Below, piece after piece: positions 1 to 9,139 of a DNA stretch of 64,000 nt. Within the stretch, counting starts at the first letter, position 1; every line of letters starts with the position of its first letter. Source of the stretch: Variovorax sp. YR216 (lineage in GTDB: Bacteria; Pseudomonadota; Gammaproteobacteria; Burkholderiales; Burkholderiaceae_C); NCBI RefSeq assembly GCF_900107745.1, contig NZ_FNRO01000002.1, forward strand, positions 186,001 to 250,000, given 5' to 3'. The notes under the pieces were generated by a model. The model was not told the origin of the DNA and searched no databases. It saw only the letters and a program-made list of their open reading frames with translations. Both the position numbers and the translations under genes were made by a program.

Positions 1-153
1 TTCGACGACGCCATGGTGCGCTTCGCCGCGGCCTACGCCGGGCAGACGCAGCACGACTACAACGCCTTCGCGTCCGCCGCGCGCGAAGGCGTCATCGAAG
101 TCGCCGCGCTGGAGCGGCTCGCAGCGCAGGGACAGCCTCAGGCGGCCGGGTAG
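1..153 (+). CDS. DUF2252 family protein, C-terminal fragment
   Basis: The window opens inside a gene. Frame 1 reads 50 residues to a TAG stop, including FAAAYAGQTQHDYNAF and a hydrophobic-acidic helix. This matches, from memory, the last helix of DUF2252 proteins, where an aspartate/tyrosine pair follows 'YA.QT..D'. That family is kinase-like in fold and of unknown function. The 3' end overlaps the convergent DUF899 gene by 16 bases. The family call rests on only 50 residues, so it is moderate. Confidence 0.6.
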   Translation, partial: FDDAMVRFAAAYAGQTQHDYNAFASAAREGVIEVAALERLAAQGQPQAAG

Positions 154-854
154 TCCAGAGAGGGATACCAGTCCTTCGCGCGCCCGGCAGGGGTGTGGTC
201 GAGGATGTTCCAGATCGGCATCAGGTCCGGCGCGCCGCGCGGGTCCTGGCCCGGGTCGGCGGTCTCCATGTTCATCTCGTCGCCCCAGAAGTGGCGGATC
301 ACGCCGCCTTCCCGGCGGAAGACGTTGAAGGCCGGAACGTCTTCGTTCGCATCGGGGTCTTCGAAGGCATAGAGCCGGTTGAAGTCATTGCCCTGCGACG
401 AATACAGCGGCAGGTACCGCCAGGCGCGTTCCTTCGCGAACGCGGTCATCTTCGCGACTGGCGACCGTGCGATCACCGCGAAGGCCACGCGCTGCAGGAT
501 GTCCGGCATCTCGCCATCGAAGGCGCCGAGCAGCGAAGTGCACATCGGGCACGGCCGCTCGCGCTGCGGGCCGAACATCCAGTTGTAGGTGACGAGGGTG
601 TCGTGGCGCCCGAACAGCGCCGACAGGCGTGCCGGCCCGTGCGCACCCTCGAACACGTAGTCCTCGGGCACCGCGCCACCCGGCGGCAGCTTGCGCCGCT
701 GCTCGGCCACGCGTTCGATATGGCGGCGCAGTTCGATCTCTTCGGCCAGCAGCGCGGTGCGGGCTTCACGGTAGGCGCTGCTTTCGCCGGGAAAGTGGCG
801 GTTGCTGCGGCGCGCGAGTTCCATCGCGCCCAGGCGTTCGGTCGAGGCGGGCAT
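138..854 (-). CDS. DUF899 family thioredoxin-fold protein
   Basis: A 238-residue protein with features of DUF899: a conserved 'YNWMFGPQRERPCPMC' segment (a CPMC pair like a thioredoxin active site), then 'ERAWRYLPLYSS', 'GNDFNRLY', 'PAFNVFRREG' and a C-terminal 'PIWNILDHTPAGR'. Members are predicted thioredoxin-like proteins; the substrate is unknown. A longer form from a GTG at 872 is possible. I prefer the ATG whose A is at 854 because GGAG lies six bases upstream of it, whereas the GTG has no such site. It probably stands alone, convergent with the DUF2252 gene and 45 bases upstream of the start side of nothing else on this strand. Confidence 0.85.
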   Translation of the reverse strand: MPASTERLGAMELARRSNRHFPGESSAYREARTALLAEEIELRRHIERVAEQRRKLPPGGAVPEDYVFEGAHGPARLSALFGRHDTLVTYNWMFGPQRERPCPMCTSLLGAFDGEMPDILQRVAFAVIARSPVAKMTAFAKERAWRYLPLYSSQGNDFNRLYAFEDPDANEDVPAFNVFRREGGVIRHFWGDEMNMETADPGQDPRGAPDLMPIWNILDHTPAGRAKDWYPSLDYPAA

Positions 855-899
855 CGGCATCTCCGAGGACACCCGGCGCGGACACGTCGCCGGGCGGAT

Positions 900-2120
900 T
901 CAGATGATCGCCCGCTCCCTCAGGGCCTGCAATTGCCTTTCGTCGATGCCCAGCTCATCGTGAAGCACGCGCGCGCTGTGCTCACCGAGCATCGGCGACG
1001 CGCGATGTTCGACCGGCGTGCCCGAGAAGCGCAGCGGGCTGCGCAGGCTCGGCACTTCCACGCCGCGGCTGTGCGGCAGGCGCAGCGCGATCTCGCGATG
1101 GCGCGTCTGCGGGTCCTCGAACACCCCGGCCATGTCGTTGATCGGGCCGCAGGGCACGCTCACCACCTCGAAGGCCGCCAGCAGCTCGGCGCGGTGGCGC
1201 TTCAGTAGAACCGGCGCGAGCACCGCGCGCAGCGCCGCGCGATTGGCGACGCGCTGCGCGTTGGTGTTGAAGCGCTCGTCCCTCACCCATTCCGGATGGC
1301 CCAGCACGCCGCACATCGCCCGGAACTGCCCGTTGTTGCCCACCGCGAGGATGAGCTGGCCATCCGCGCAGGTCAGCACTTCCGACGGCGAAGCGATCGG
1401 ATTGGTGTTGCCCACGCGCGCGGGCACTTGGCCCGTCATGAGGTAGCCGAGCGCAAGGTGGCCGTTGAGCGCCACCGAGGCATCGAGCATCGCCGCGTCC
1501 ACATGCTGGCCTTCTCCGGTGGCCTGGCGGTGGTAGAGCGCGCTGACCACGCCGATCGCGGCATAGAGGCCGGTCACCACGTCGGTGATCGGGATCGCGG
1601 TGCGCATCGCGCCCGCGCCGGGTGCATCGTCCGGTTGGCCGCAGGTGCTCATCACGCCGGCCAGGCCTTGCAGGATGAAGTCGTAGGCAGGGCGCGCGGC
1701 ATACGGTCCGCCCTGGCCGAAGCCGGTCACCGAGCAGTAGACGATGTCCGGCCGACGCTCGCGGATGCTGGCTTCGTCCAGCCCGTACTTCGCGAGCGAC
1801 CCGACCTTGTAGTTCTCGACCACGACGTCGCAACGCGCCGCGAGGTCCTGCGCGAGCCGCGCGCCCTCGGGGGTGGCAATGTCCAGTGTCACCGAATGCT
1901 TGCCGCGGTTGTAGGCCAGGTAGAGCGCCGAATCGTTGCTGTCCGCGCCAGTCCGGGCATCCGGCAGGAACGGCCCCATGCGCCGCGTGTCGTCGCCTTC
2001 GCCGGGCTTTTCGATCTTGTAGACCGTCGCGCCCATGTCGGCCAGGATCTGCGTGCACAGCGGGCCGGCAATGACCCGCGTCAGGTCGAGAATCTTGATG
2101 CCTTCGAGGATGGAAGCCAT
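900..2120 (-). CDS. CaiB/BaiF family CoA-transferase (family III)
   Basis: A 406-residue family III CoA-transferase, which moves CoA from a donor thioester such as succinyl-CoA to a carboxylic acid. The N-terminus has the family signature 'GIKILDLTRVIAGPLCTQILADMGATVYKIE', with the usual catalytic aspartate region later ('RPAYDFILQGLAGVMS', near residue 165). Length is normal for the family. It is the last gene of the minus-strand operon beginning at 10753, seven bases after the Bug receptor gene. The operon has no acyl-CoA ligase, so I infer that this enzyme activates the operon's acid substrate. The substrate cannot be read from the sequence. Confidence 0.9.
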   Translation of the reverse strand: MASILEGIKILDLTRVIAGPLCTQILADMGATVYKIEKPGEGDDTRRMGPFLPDARTGADSNDSALYLAYNRGKHSVTLDIATPEGARLAQDLAARCDVVVENYKVGSLAKYGLDEASIRERRPDIVYCSVTGFGQGGPYAARPAYDFILQGLAGVMSTCGQPDDAPGAGAMRTAIPITDVVTGLYAAIGVVSALYHRQATGEGQHVDAAMLDASVALNGHLALGYLMTGQVPARVGNTNPIASPSEVLTCADGQLILAVGNNGQFRAMCGVLGHPEWVRDERFNTNAQRVANRAALRAVLAPVLLKRHRAELLAAFEVVSVPCGPINDMAGVFEDPQTRHREIALRLPHSRGVEVPSLRSPLRFSGTPVEHRASPMLGEHSARVLHDELGIDERQLQALRERAII

Positions 2121-2127
2121 GTGACGT

Positions 2128-3114
2128 TCACTCCAGCCGGATGTCGGCCTTCTTCACCACCTCGGCCCAGCGCTTCGCCTCGCTCTGGATGAAGGCGTCG
2201 AACTGCTCGGGCGTGCCGCCCACCGGATCGATGCCGTATTCGATCAGCTTTTCGCGCACCTCGGGCGTGTCCAGCACCTTCTGTGTTTCGGCGGAGAGCC
2301 GGGCCACGATCTCCTTCGGTGTCTTCGCCGGCGCGAGCAGGCCGATCCAGCTGCCGCCGGTCATGCCCGGGTAGCCGGCTTCCGCCATCGTCGGCACATC
2401 GGGCGCGGCAGGCCAGCGCTTGGCACTGGTCATCGCGAGCGCGTGCAGCTTGCCGGCCTTCACGTGCGGCATCATCGTCTGCACCGAGTCGAAGATGATC
2501 GCGACCTGGCCCGCGAACAGATCCGGCAGCGCGGGCGCGATGCCCTTGTAGGGCACATGCGTCATCGGCACGCCGACCGTCTGCGAGAAGAGTTCCGCCA
2601 CCAGGTGCGCGCCCGAGCCCGCGCCGCTCGACGCGAAGGTCGCCGACTGGGGATTCGCCTTCGCCCAGGCCACGAACTCCTTGAGGTTCTTCGGCGGCAG
2701 CTGCGCGCTGGAGACCATCAGCAGCGGGATGGCGCCGAACTCGCTCACGCCGCGCAGGTCCTGCAGCGGCGAATAGGTCATCTTCGGATAGAGGCTCGGG
2801 TTGATCGCGTGGGCTGCCACGACCACCAGCAGCGTGTAGCCGTCGGGCGTCGATCGCGCGACGGCCGACGAGCCGATCTGGCCGTTCGCGCCGCCCTGGT
2901 TGTCCACGATGATCGTGCCTTTCAGCCGCTCGGCGAGCTTCTGCATCACCAGCCGGGTCACCGTGTCGGACACGCCGCCCGGCGTGTAGGGCACCACCAC
3001 GCGGATGGGCCTGGTGGGGTAGGTGTCCTGCGCGAAGGCGGGCGCCGTGCCGGCCAGCGCCAGGGTGGTTGCCGCGATCGCGGAAAGAATCTTGCGGCGA
3101 TACGTCGATGTCAT
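2128..3114 (-). CDS. Bug family tripartite tricarboxylate-type solute-binding receptor
   Basis: A 328-residue secreted receptor. Residues 1-29 form a signal peptide (basic start, hydrophobic core, cleavage after APAFAQ). The mature start 'YPTRPIRVVVPYTPGG' is the typical Bug signature, followed by 'GANGQIGSSAVARSTPDGYTLL'. Bug proteins bind carboxylates in the periplasm and normally feed a TctA/TctB transporter. No TctA or TctB is encoded in this window, so this is an orphan receptor. Lying inside the catabolic operon, it probably captures the acid degraded by that operon. Confidence 0.93.
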   Translation of the reverse strand: MTSTYRRKILSAIAATTLALAGTAPAFAQDTYPTRPIRVVVPYTPGGVSDTVTRLVMQKLAERLKGTIIVDNQGGANGQIGSSAVARSTPDGYTLLVVVAAHAINPSLYPKMTYSPLQDLRGVSEFGAIPLLMVSSAQLPPKNLKEFVAWAKANPQSATFASSGAGSGAHLVAELFSQTVGVPMTHVPYKGIAPALPDLFAGQVAIIFDSVQTMMPHVKAGKLHALAMTSAKRWPAAPDVPTMAEAGYPGMTGGSWIGLLAPAKTPKEIVARLSAETQKVLDTPEVREKLIEYGIDPVGGTPEQFDAFIQSEAKRWAEVVKKADIRLE

Positions 3115-3156
3115 GTTTGTCTCCTTGAACCGTTGGATGCCTGGGATGGAAGTGCT

Positions 3157-4959
3157 TCAAGCGGGGTGCGCGGCCACGAGGCCGTCGTCGAGCCAGCGCC
3201 GGGGAATGCGGACGGGGTGATCGAGCAGCATCTGCGCGAAGGACTTGCCGAGCGGGTCCGAGCGCAGGCTCGCGACGCCGCCGCCGTCGAGCGCGCGATG
3301 CAGCACGAAGTTCATGGCATGAAGGCCGGGCACCTCGAAGCGCTCGACGTCGCCTTCCACCAGATGCGCGAAGTACGCACGGACCTGCGCCGCGCCGAGT
3401 TGCGCGCGCAGCAACGGCAGGAACGCCGCGCGGCGCGCAATCACGCCGATGTTCTCGTCGTCGCCCTTGTCGCCGCTGCGCGCCCAGGCGAGGGCGACGA
3501 GCGGCACTTCGGTCGTGTCCCCGTCAGGCAGGGCGCCGGAAGGCTGGGGCGGCAGCGGCTCGGCCGCGACCGCGGGCCCCGACGCCGGTGCAGCGACCGT
3601 GCTCACGGCGTCGCTGAACTCGACTTGCAGCGTCACCTGCTCCTTCGGAACGAGGAACGAGAAGACCTTGATGACCGGCTGCACATCGGCCCGCCCCGCG
3701 AACGAGGAGCGCGTGGCCGGCCCCATCGAGGTGCCTGCCGAGGCGCATTCGCGCTGCAGGAACCCCAGCGCCTTCGGATCGGCATGCCGCGCCGCGATGC
3801 GCAGCACCACCTCGCGCGTCGGCAGCGCCCGCGCGTTCGCGCCGTACAGTGATTCGCAGCCCAGCAGCTCGACACAGGTCTGGGTGTAGTCGGGCATGCC
3901 GCGCTGGCGCAGTTGCGCGCGGGTGCGCACCAGCAGCGCATCGGCGGTCTTGCGCGCCTTGGCCGGCGCGTCGATGCCGCGGATCGCCATCATGAGTTGC
4001 AGCTGATGGCCGTCGCGCCAGGTGCCGTTGGCCTTGTAGGTGCCGGTCGGCGCACGGCCGCGCGCGCCGCTCACCCGGACCGCGCCGGGCGAATGTGCCT
4101 CGACTTGCACCTGCCGGAAATCGCAGGTCGCGTCTGGCATGAGGTAGTTCGCCGGGTCGCCGACCTCGTAGAGGATCTGCTCCGACACCGCGCCTGGATG
4201 GATCAATCCGCCGGTGCCTTCGGGCTTGGTCAGCACGAAGCTGCCGTCGCCCTCGCAATCGATCACCGGATAGCCCATGTCCGCCCAGCCGGGCACCTGC
4301 TGCCAGTCGGTGAAGAGCCCGCCGGTGGCCTGCGCGCCGCATTCGATCACGTGGCCCGCGAGCGTCCCTGCGGCGATGCGGTCCCAGTCGTCCCAGCGCC
4401 AGCCGAATTCGTGGGCCAGCACGCCGACGACGACCGCGCTGTCCACGCAGCGGCCGGTGATCACGATCTCGGCGCCGAGTTCGAGCGCCTGCGCGATGCC
4501 GCGCGCACCCACGTAGGCATTGGCCGAATACAGCTCGGCGGGCGGCGCCTCGCCGGTGTGCAGGTCGCGCACGCCTTCGGCGCGCAGGCGCTCGAACTGC
4601 GGCATCACGTCGTCGCCGCTCACCACCGCGATGCGGGGCGAGAGGCCCTGCTTCTTCGCGATCTCCACCAGCGCATCGCGGCAGGCCTGCGGGTTCAGGC
4701 CGCCGGCATTGGCGATCACGCGCACGCCCTTGCCGCAGATCGCGGCGAGATTCGGCGCCATCGCCGCGTGGACGAAGTCGGTCGCGTAGCCCAGTGCCGG
4801 GTCCTTGGCGCGTGCGCGCGCGAGGATCGACATCGTGGTCTCCGCGAGGTAGTCGTAGACCAGGTATTGCAGGCCCGGCACCGCGAGCAGTTGCGGCGTG
4901 GCGATGGCCGAATCGCCCCAGAAGCCGCTCGCGCCGCCGATGCGGGTCGTCTTGCTCAT
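3157..4959 (-). CDS. AtuA-like acyclic terpene utilization protein (DUF1446)
   Basis: A 600-residue protein with an N-terminal DUF1446/AtuA domain (starting 'RIGGASGFWGDSAIATPQLL', then 'GKGVRVIANAGGLNPQACRDAL' and 'VVSGDDVMPQ') and a C-terminal AtuA-like ferredoxin-fold domain from about residue 495 ('ALAWARSGDKGDDENIGVIA'). AtuA is needed for growth on citronellol/geraniol in Pseudomonas but its reaction is not known. The start is the ATG at 4959: its ATGA overlaps the stop of the upstream biotin carboxylase gene, a sign of translational coupling. The open frame continues upstream only as antisense-like sequence. Confidence 0.88.
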   Translation of the reverse strand: MSKTTRIGGASGFWGDSAIATPQLLAVPGLQYLVYDYLAETTMSILARARAKDPALGYATDFVHAAMAPNLAAICGKGVRVIANAGGLNPQACRDALVEIAKKQGLSPRIAVVSGDDVMPQFERLRAEGVRDLHTGEAPPAELYSANAYVGARGIAQALELGAEIVITGRCVDSAVVVGVLAHEFGWRWDDWDRIAAGTLAGHVIECGAQATGGLFTDWQQVPGWADMGYPVIDCEGDGSFVLTKPEGTGGLIHPGAVSEQILYEVGDPANYLMPDATCDFRQVQVEAHSPGAVRVSGARGRAPTGTYKANGTWRDGHQLQLMMAIRGIDAPAKARKTADALLVRTRAQLRQRGMPDYTQTCVELLGCESLYGANARALPTREVVLRIAARHADPKALGFLQRECASAGTSMGPATRSSFAGRADVQPVIKVFSFLVPKEQVTLQVEFSDAVSTVAAPASGPAVAAEPLPPQPSGALPDGDTTEVPLVALAWARSGDKGDDENIGVIARRAAFLPLLRAQLGAAQVRAYFAHLVEGDVERFEVPGLHAMNFVLHRALDGGGVASLRSDPLGKSFAQMLLDHPVRIPRRWLDDGLVAAHPA

Positions 4960-6968
4960 GCCTTGGCCTCTTCGATGCGCAGCAGGAGTGTGCCCTTCGA
5001 CGCCTGCCCGCCGGCCTGCACGCAGACCTCGGCGACCACGCCGGCGATCGGCGCGGTCAGCGTGTGTTCCATCTTCATCGCCTCGAGGACCACGAGCCGC
5101 TGGCCGGCCTGGACCGTCTCCCCTGCGCGCACCGCGACATCGACGATGCGGGCGGTCAGCGGCGCGGTCACCGCGCCCCCGCCGCCTTCGGCGACGCGGC
5201 TCTTGCGCTCGCTCACCCGCTCGAAACTCCAGGCGCGGCCGGCGTGGAAGAGCTGCACCGCATCGGCCTGCAGTGCGAGCACGGCGCTTTCGAGCATGCC
5301 GTCGCATTCGACGCTGAAGGCGGTGCGGTCGGCGTCGTGCCATTGCGCGTCGCGAAGCGCCAGGGCGGAAGCAGCCGCTTCGGCACCAAGGCGGCGAACC
5401 GTGGCGTTCCACTGCGACGCCTGCGCCTGCAAGCGCACCTCCCAGCGCGCTTCGCCCTGCCCGAGCGTCAGACGGGCCACATGCTGGCCCAGTGCCGGTC
5501 CGACGATGCGGCCTGCCGGCATGTCTGCAGCCAGTGCGCCGAAGGCAGCGAGCGCAAGGGTTCGCGTGTCCGGCGTTGCCCGCTCGGCGAGACGGTCGCC
5601 GAATCGCTCCTGCACGAAGCCGGTATGCACCGCCTTGCCATCGGCGAACACCTCGTCCGCAAGGCAGTCGGCCAGAAAGCCCTGATTGCTCGGCAAGCCC
5701 AGCAGCACGCAGTGCTCCACCGCGCGCAGCAGCTTGCGGCGGGCTTCGTCACGGGTCGGGCCGTGGGCGACCAGCTTGGCGACCATCGAGTCGTAGTGCG
5801 GCGAAACGGTTGCGCCTTCGACGAGGCCGTGGTCCACCCGGACGTCATGGCCGTCGGCTGGTGGCCGCCAGCGCAGCACCGGCCCGGTTTGCGGCAGGAA
5901 GCCCGCGGGCACATCCTCCGCGGTGAGCCGCACCTCGATGGCGTGGCCGTCCAACCGCACATCGACCTGCCCGACCGTCAGGGGCTCGCCCGCCGCCACG
6001 CGCAATTGCCATTCGACGAGGTCCAGCCCGGTGATCGCTTCGGTCACCGCATGCTCGACCTGCAGCCGGGTGTTCATCTCCATGAAGTAGAAGCGGCCTT
6101 CACGGTCGAGAAGGAACTCCATCGTGCCTGCGCCGATGTAGCCGATGGCCCTGGCGCTCTGCACCGCTGCCTCGCCCATGCGTGCGCGCAGCTCGGCATC
6201 GACGGCCGGCGAGGGCGCTTCCTCGATCACCTTCTGGTGGCGCCGCTGCACCGAGCAGTCGCGCTCGCCGAGATGGATCGCATGCCCATGGCTGTCCGCC
6301 AGCACCTGGATCTCGACATGGCGCGGCGCGATCACCGCGCGTTCGAGGATCAGCTCGCCCGAGCCGAAAGCGACCTCCGCTTCCGAGCGCGCGGAGGCGA
6401 GCGCCTGGGGCAGCGCGGCGGCCTCATGCACCAGCCGCATGCCGCGCCCGCCGCCGCCCGCAGCGGCCTTGACCATCACCGGAAAGCCGATGTCCGCCGC
6501 CGCATGCACGAAGGCCGCGTCGCTCTGGTCCTCGCCCTGATAACCCGGGATGCACGGCATCCCGGCGGCCATCACCAGCCGCTTGGCTTGCGCCTTGTTG
6601 CCCATCGCGCGGATCGCATCGCCGGAGGGACCGATGAACACCAGCCCGGCCGCATCGACCGCGTCCGCGAAGTCCTCGTTCTCGGCGAGAAAGCCATAGC
6701 CGGGATGCACCGCATCCGCACCGGCGCGGCGTGCCGCATCGATGATCGCGGCGATGTTCAGGTAGGAGTCGCGCGGCGCCGCGCCGCCGATCCGTACCGC
6801 GCGGTCGGCGGCTCGAACGTGGGGGCTTGCGCGGTCCGCTTCGGAATACACCGCCACGGTGCCGTAGCCCATGCGGCGCACGGTGCGAAGAATGCGGATC
6901 GCGATCTCGCCGCGATTGGCGACGAGCACGTTGTGAAAGGGGCGGATCTGTTTGCGGGTGGTGGTCAT
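4956..6968 (-). CDS. Acyl-CoA carboxylase biotin-containing alpha subunit (AtuF/LiuD-like)
   Basis: A 670-residue protein combining biotin carboxylase and biotin carrier domains. It starts 'RPFHNVLVANRGEIAIRILRT'; the ATP-grasp part includes 'KAAAGGGGRGMRLV', 'ERDCSVQRRHQKVIEEAPSP' and 'EMNTRLQVEHAVTE'. The C-terminal carrier domain ends 'VLEAMKMEHTLTAPIAG' with the biotinyl lysine at about residue 632. It carboxylates biotin for the partner beta subunit at 9140-10753. The pair could be a geranyl-CoA, methylcrotonyl-CoA or related carboxylase; the AtuA neighbour favours geranyl-CoA-like chemistry. The start at 6968 is chosen because the upstream extension enters the preceding gene. Confidence 0.93.
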   Translation of the reverse strand: MTTTRKQIRPFHNVLVANRGEIAIRILRTVRRMGYGTVAVYSEADRASPHVRAADRAVRIGGAAPRDSYLNIAAIIDAARRAGADAVHPGYGFLAENEDFADAVDAAGLVFIGPSGDAIRAMGNKAQAKRLVMAAGMPCIPGYQGEDQSDAAFVHAAADIGFPVMVKAAAGGGGRGMRLVHEAAALPQALASARSEAEVAFGSGELILERAVIAPRHVEIQVLADSHGHAIHLGERDCSVQRRHQKVIEEAPSPAVDAELRARMGEAAVQSARAIGYIGAGTMEFLLDREGRFYFMEMNTRLQVEHAVTEAITGLDLVEWQLRVAAGEPLTVGQVDVRLDGHAIEVRLTAEDVPAGFLPQTGPVLRWRPPADGHDVRVDHGLVEGATVSPHYDSMVAKLVAHGPTRDEARRKLLRAVEHCVLLGLPSNQGFLADCLADEVFADGKAVHTGFVQERFGDRLAERATPDTRTLALAAFGALAADMPAGRIVGPALGQHVARLTLGQGEARWEVRLQAQASQWNATVRRLGAEAAASALALRDAQWHDADRTAFSVECDGMLESAVLALQADAVQLFHAGRAWSFERVSERKSRVAEGGGGAVTAPLTARIVDVAVRAGETVQAGQRLVVLEAMKMEHTLTAPIAGVVAEVCVQAGGQASKGTLLLRIEEAKA

Positions 6969-6979
6969 GAACGGATTCC

Positions 6980-7846
6980 TCACGCGGCGGATGCGGCGTT
7001 GACCGCCTGGGCGTCGCGCACTTCCTGGGCGCTGAACTCGCGCCGCCATGCGGATGCGCGCTTCTCCCGGAAAGCGGCAATGCCTTCGGCGCCTTCGTCG
7101 CGCATGCAGTTGGCGAACAGGCGCGCCGCGTCATCGAGCAGCGCGCCTTCTGCCTCATGGCCGCAACGCTGCAGCAGGGGCTTGAGCGCGCGATTGGCAT
7201 GCGGCGCGCACGCGCCGATGCGGCTGATCCATTGAGCGAGCAGCTCGTCGAGCGTTTGGCTGTCGATGGCGAGCTCGTCGACCATGCCGAGTCGCAGGGC
7301 CGTCTCGCCGTGGATGCGCTCGCCGCTGAGCCCCAGGCGGCGCGCTAAGCGATGCCCGAGCCGCGCGACCACGAAGGGCGCGATCTGCGCCGGAATGATG
7401 CCGAGCGATGTCTCGCTCAAGGCAAAGCGCGCATCGCGCGTCGCCAGCACGATATCCGCGCCGCAGGCGAGCCCCATGCCACCGCCCATCGCCGCGCCTT
7501 CGACCGCCGCGATCACCGGCACCGGCAGCGCCGCGAGCCGTTGCATGAAGTCACCGAACTCGCGGTTGCGCGCGGCCACAGGGTCAACGCCCTTGGCGGC
7601 TTCCGCATCGAGCCGCGACTGGAAATTGCCGACGTTGCCGCCGGCACAGAAGAAGCCGCCGCCGCCGCGCAACACCAGCGCACGAACCGCGTCGTCGGAT
7701 TCCGCGAGATCGAGCACCCGCGCCAGCTCCGCCACCACATCGGGCGAAAGCGCGTTGCGCGTTTCCGGGCGGTTCAGCGTCGCGAAGAGCACATCCTGCC
7801 GGCGGCGCAGAACGATGTGGCTGAAGTCGAGAGAGCCTTCGGGCAT
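6980..7846 (-). CDS. Enoyl-CoA hydratase/isomerase family protein (AtuE/LiuC-like)
   Basis: A 288-residue crotonase-fold enzyme. It has the oxyanion-hole segments 'LVLRGGGGFFCAGGNV' and 'VEGAAMGGGMGLACGADIVLA', then 'FALSETSLGIIPAQIAPFVVARLG', where the family's catalytic glutamate(s) lie. It would hydrate the unsaturated dicarboxyl-CoA made by the carboxylase, as isohexenylglutaconyl-CoA or methylglutaconyl-CoA hydratase does in the Atu and Liu pathways. It sits between the dehydrogenase and biotin carboxylase genes with 11-base gaps, so all are probably cotranscribed. Confidence 0.92.
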   Translation of the reverse strand: MPEGSLDFSHIVLRRRQDVLFATLNRPETRNALSPDVVAELARVLDLAESDDAVRALVLRGGGGFFCAGGNVGNFQSRLDAEAAKGVDPVAARNREFGDFMQRLAALPVPVIAAVEGAAMGGGMGLACGADIVLATRDARFALSETSLGIIPAQIAPFVVARLGHRLARRLGLSGERIHGETALRLGMVDELAIDSQTLDELLAQWISRIGACAPHANRALKPLLQRCGHEAEGALLDDAARLFANCMRDEGAEGIAAFREKRASAWRREFSAQEVRDAQAVNAASAA

Positions 7847-7857
7847 GGTCGTGCTCC

Positions 7858-9105
7858 TCAGGCGTTCATGTTCATGAGGCCCATGTGCCGGGCGATGACC
7901 ATCAGCATCACTTCGTCAGCACCGCCACCGATCGAACCCAACCGGTAGTCGCGGTACGCACGCGACACCGGGTTGTCCCACGTGTAGCCCATGCCGCCCT
8001 GGAACTGCATGCACCAGTCCGCGATCTCCCGCGAGAGCCGGCCGGCCTTGAGCTTCGCCATCGAGGCCAGCTCGACCACATCGCCGCCTTCGATGTAGGT
8101 CTTGGTCGCGACATAGACCAGCGCGCGCAGTGCCTCCAACTCGGTCTTGAGCTCCGCCAGCTTGTATTGGATGAACTGGTTGTCCAGGAGCGGCCTGCCG
8201 AACGCCTGGCGCTGCCGCAGGTAGTCGGCCGTCTCCTGGATCCACGCGATGGCCGACAGCCGCCGCGCCGCGCCGTCGAGGCGCTCTTCCTGGAACTGCT
8301 TCATCTGGTAGATGAAGCCCATGCCTTCCTCGCCGATGCGGTGGCGCACCGGCACGCGCACCTCGTCGAAGAAGATCTGGGCCGTGTCGGAACTCCACAT
8401 GCCGAACTTCCTGATCTTCTGGATCTCGACGCCGCGCGCGCGTTTTCCGTTCTCCTTCAGCGGCACGATGATCAGCGACTTGTTCTTGTGCGCCGATCCG
8501 CGTTCCGAACGCCCCCAGGTCCGGGCTGCGCCCGGCCCGCCCCCCGAGGGGGGCAAGAAAACTTGGGGCGGCCCGGCGTTTTCTTGAGAGGTGTTGCACA
8601 AGAGGCAGATCCAGTCGGCCTGCGTGCCGTTGGTGATCCACATCTTCGAGCCGCTGATGACGTAGTCGTCGCCGTCGCGCCGCGCGCGCGTCTTGAGCGA
8701 AGCCACGTCCGAGCCCGCGCCCTGTTCCGACACACCGATGGACGCGACCATGTCGCCCGCGATGGCTGGCGCGAGGAACTCGCGCCTGAGCTCGTCCGAG
8801 CCGAAGGCCGCGAGGGCGGGTGTCGCCATGTTCGACTGCACGCCGACACCCATCGCCACGCCCTGCGCGCGGGCATAGCCCATCGCCTCGGCGGCAGCCA
8901 CGCCGTAGGAGAAGTCGAGCCCGAGCCCGCCATAGGCCTCGGGCTTGGTGATGCCGAGGAAGCCGAGGTTGCCCATCTTCTTGAACAGCTCGTGCGCAGG
9001 GAAGATCTCGGCGGCTTCCCATTCGTCGATGAAGGGGTCGATCTCGGCGCTGATGAAGCGGCGGATGCTGTCCATCATCTCGCGGTGCTCGGGGGTGTAG
9101 ATCAT
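7858..9105 (-). CDS. Acyl-CoA dehydrogenase (AtuD-like) with an in-frame repeat insertion
   Basis: A 415-residue flavin acyl-CoA dehydrogenase. It shows 'GVSEQGAGSDVASLKTRA', 'YVISGSKMWITNGTQADWICLLCNTS', 'KFGMWSSDTAQIFFDEVRVP', 'AFGRPLLDNQFIQYKLAEL' and the C-terminal 'QGGMGYTWDNPVSRAYRDYR'. These resemble citronellyl-CoA dehydrogenase AtuD. It would desaturate the acyl-CoA before carboxylation. Between CNTS and HKNKSLIIV the family normally has only a few residues, but here about 32 low-similarity residues rich in G, P and A are read through a palindromic DNA element (8491-8590). The insertion is in a loop between beta strands and keeps the frame, so the enzyme may still fold. The start is the ATG at 9105; no earlier in-frame start looks coding. 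Confidence 0.92.
   Translation of the reverse strand: MIYTPEHREMMDSIRRFISAEIDPFIDEWEAAEIFPAHELFKKMGNLGFLGITKPEAYGGLGLDFSYGVAAAEAMGYARAQGVAMGVGVQSNMATPALAAFGSDELRREFLAPAIAGDMVASIGVSEQGAGSDVASLKTRARRDGDDYVISGSKMWITNGTQADWICLLCNTSQENAGPPQVFLPPSGGGPGAARTWGRSERGSAHKNKSLIIVPLKENGKRARGVEIQKIRKFGMWSSDTAQIFFDEVRVPVRHRIGEEGMGFIYQMKQFQEERLDGAARRLSAIAWIQETADYLRQRQAFGRPLLDNQFIQYKLAELKTELEALRALVYVATKTYIEGGDVVELASMAKLKAGRLSREIADWCMQFQGGMGYTWDNPVSRAYRDYRLGSIGGGADEVMLMVIARHMGLMNMNA
8491..8590. repeat. Palindromic repeat element inserted inside a coding sequence
   Basis: Within the acyl-CoA dehydrogenase gene lies a dense set of inverted repeats: CCGGGC/GCCCGG around 8521-8535, a run of C facing a run of G (about 8539-8553), and a perfect nine-base stem CAAGAAAAC (8554-8562) / GTTTTCTTG (8578-8586) with a 15-base loop. 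It contains GGCGGCCCGGC, also present in the three intergenic repeats at 27793, 55034 and 58765, in the same order after a C-run/G-run hairpin. I read it as a variant of that family that has entered a gene without breaking the frame. Confidence 0.75.
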
Positions 9106-9139
9106 CGATGTCTCCTGGTGACTGGATGGCGGGCGCTCG

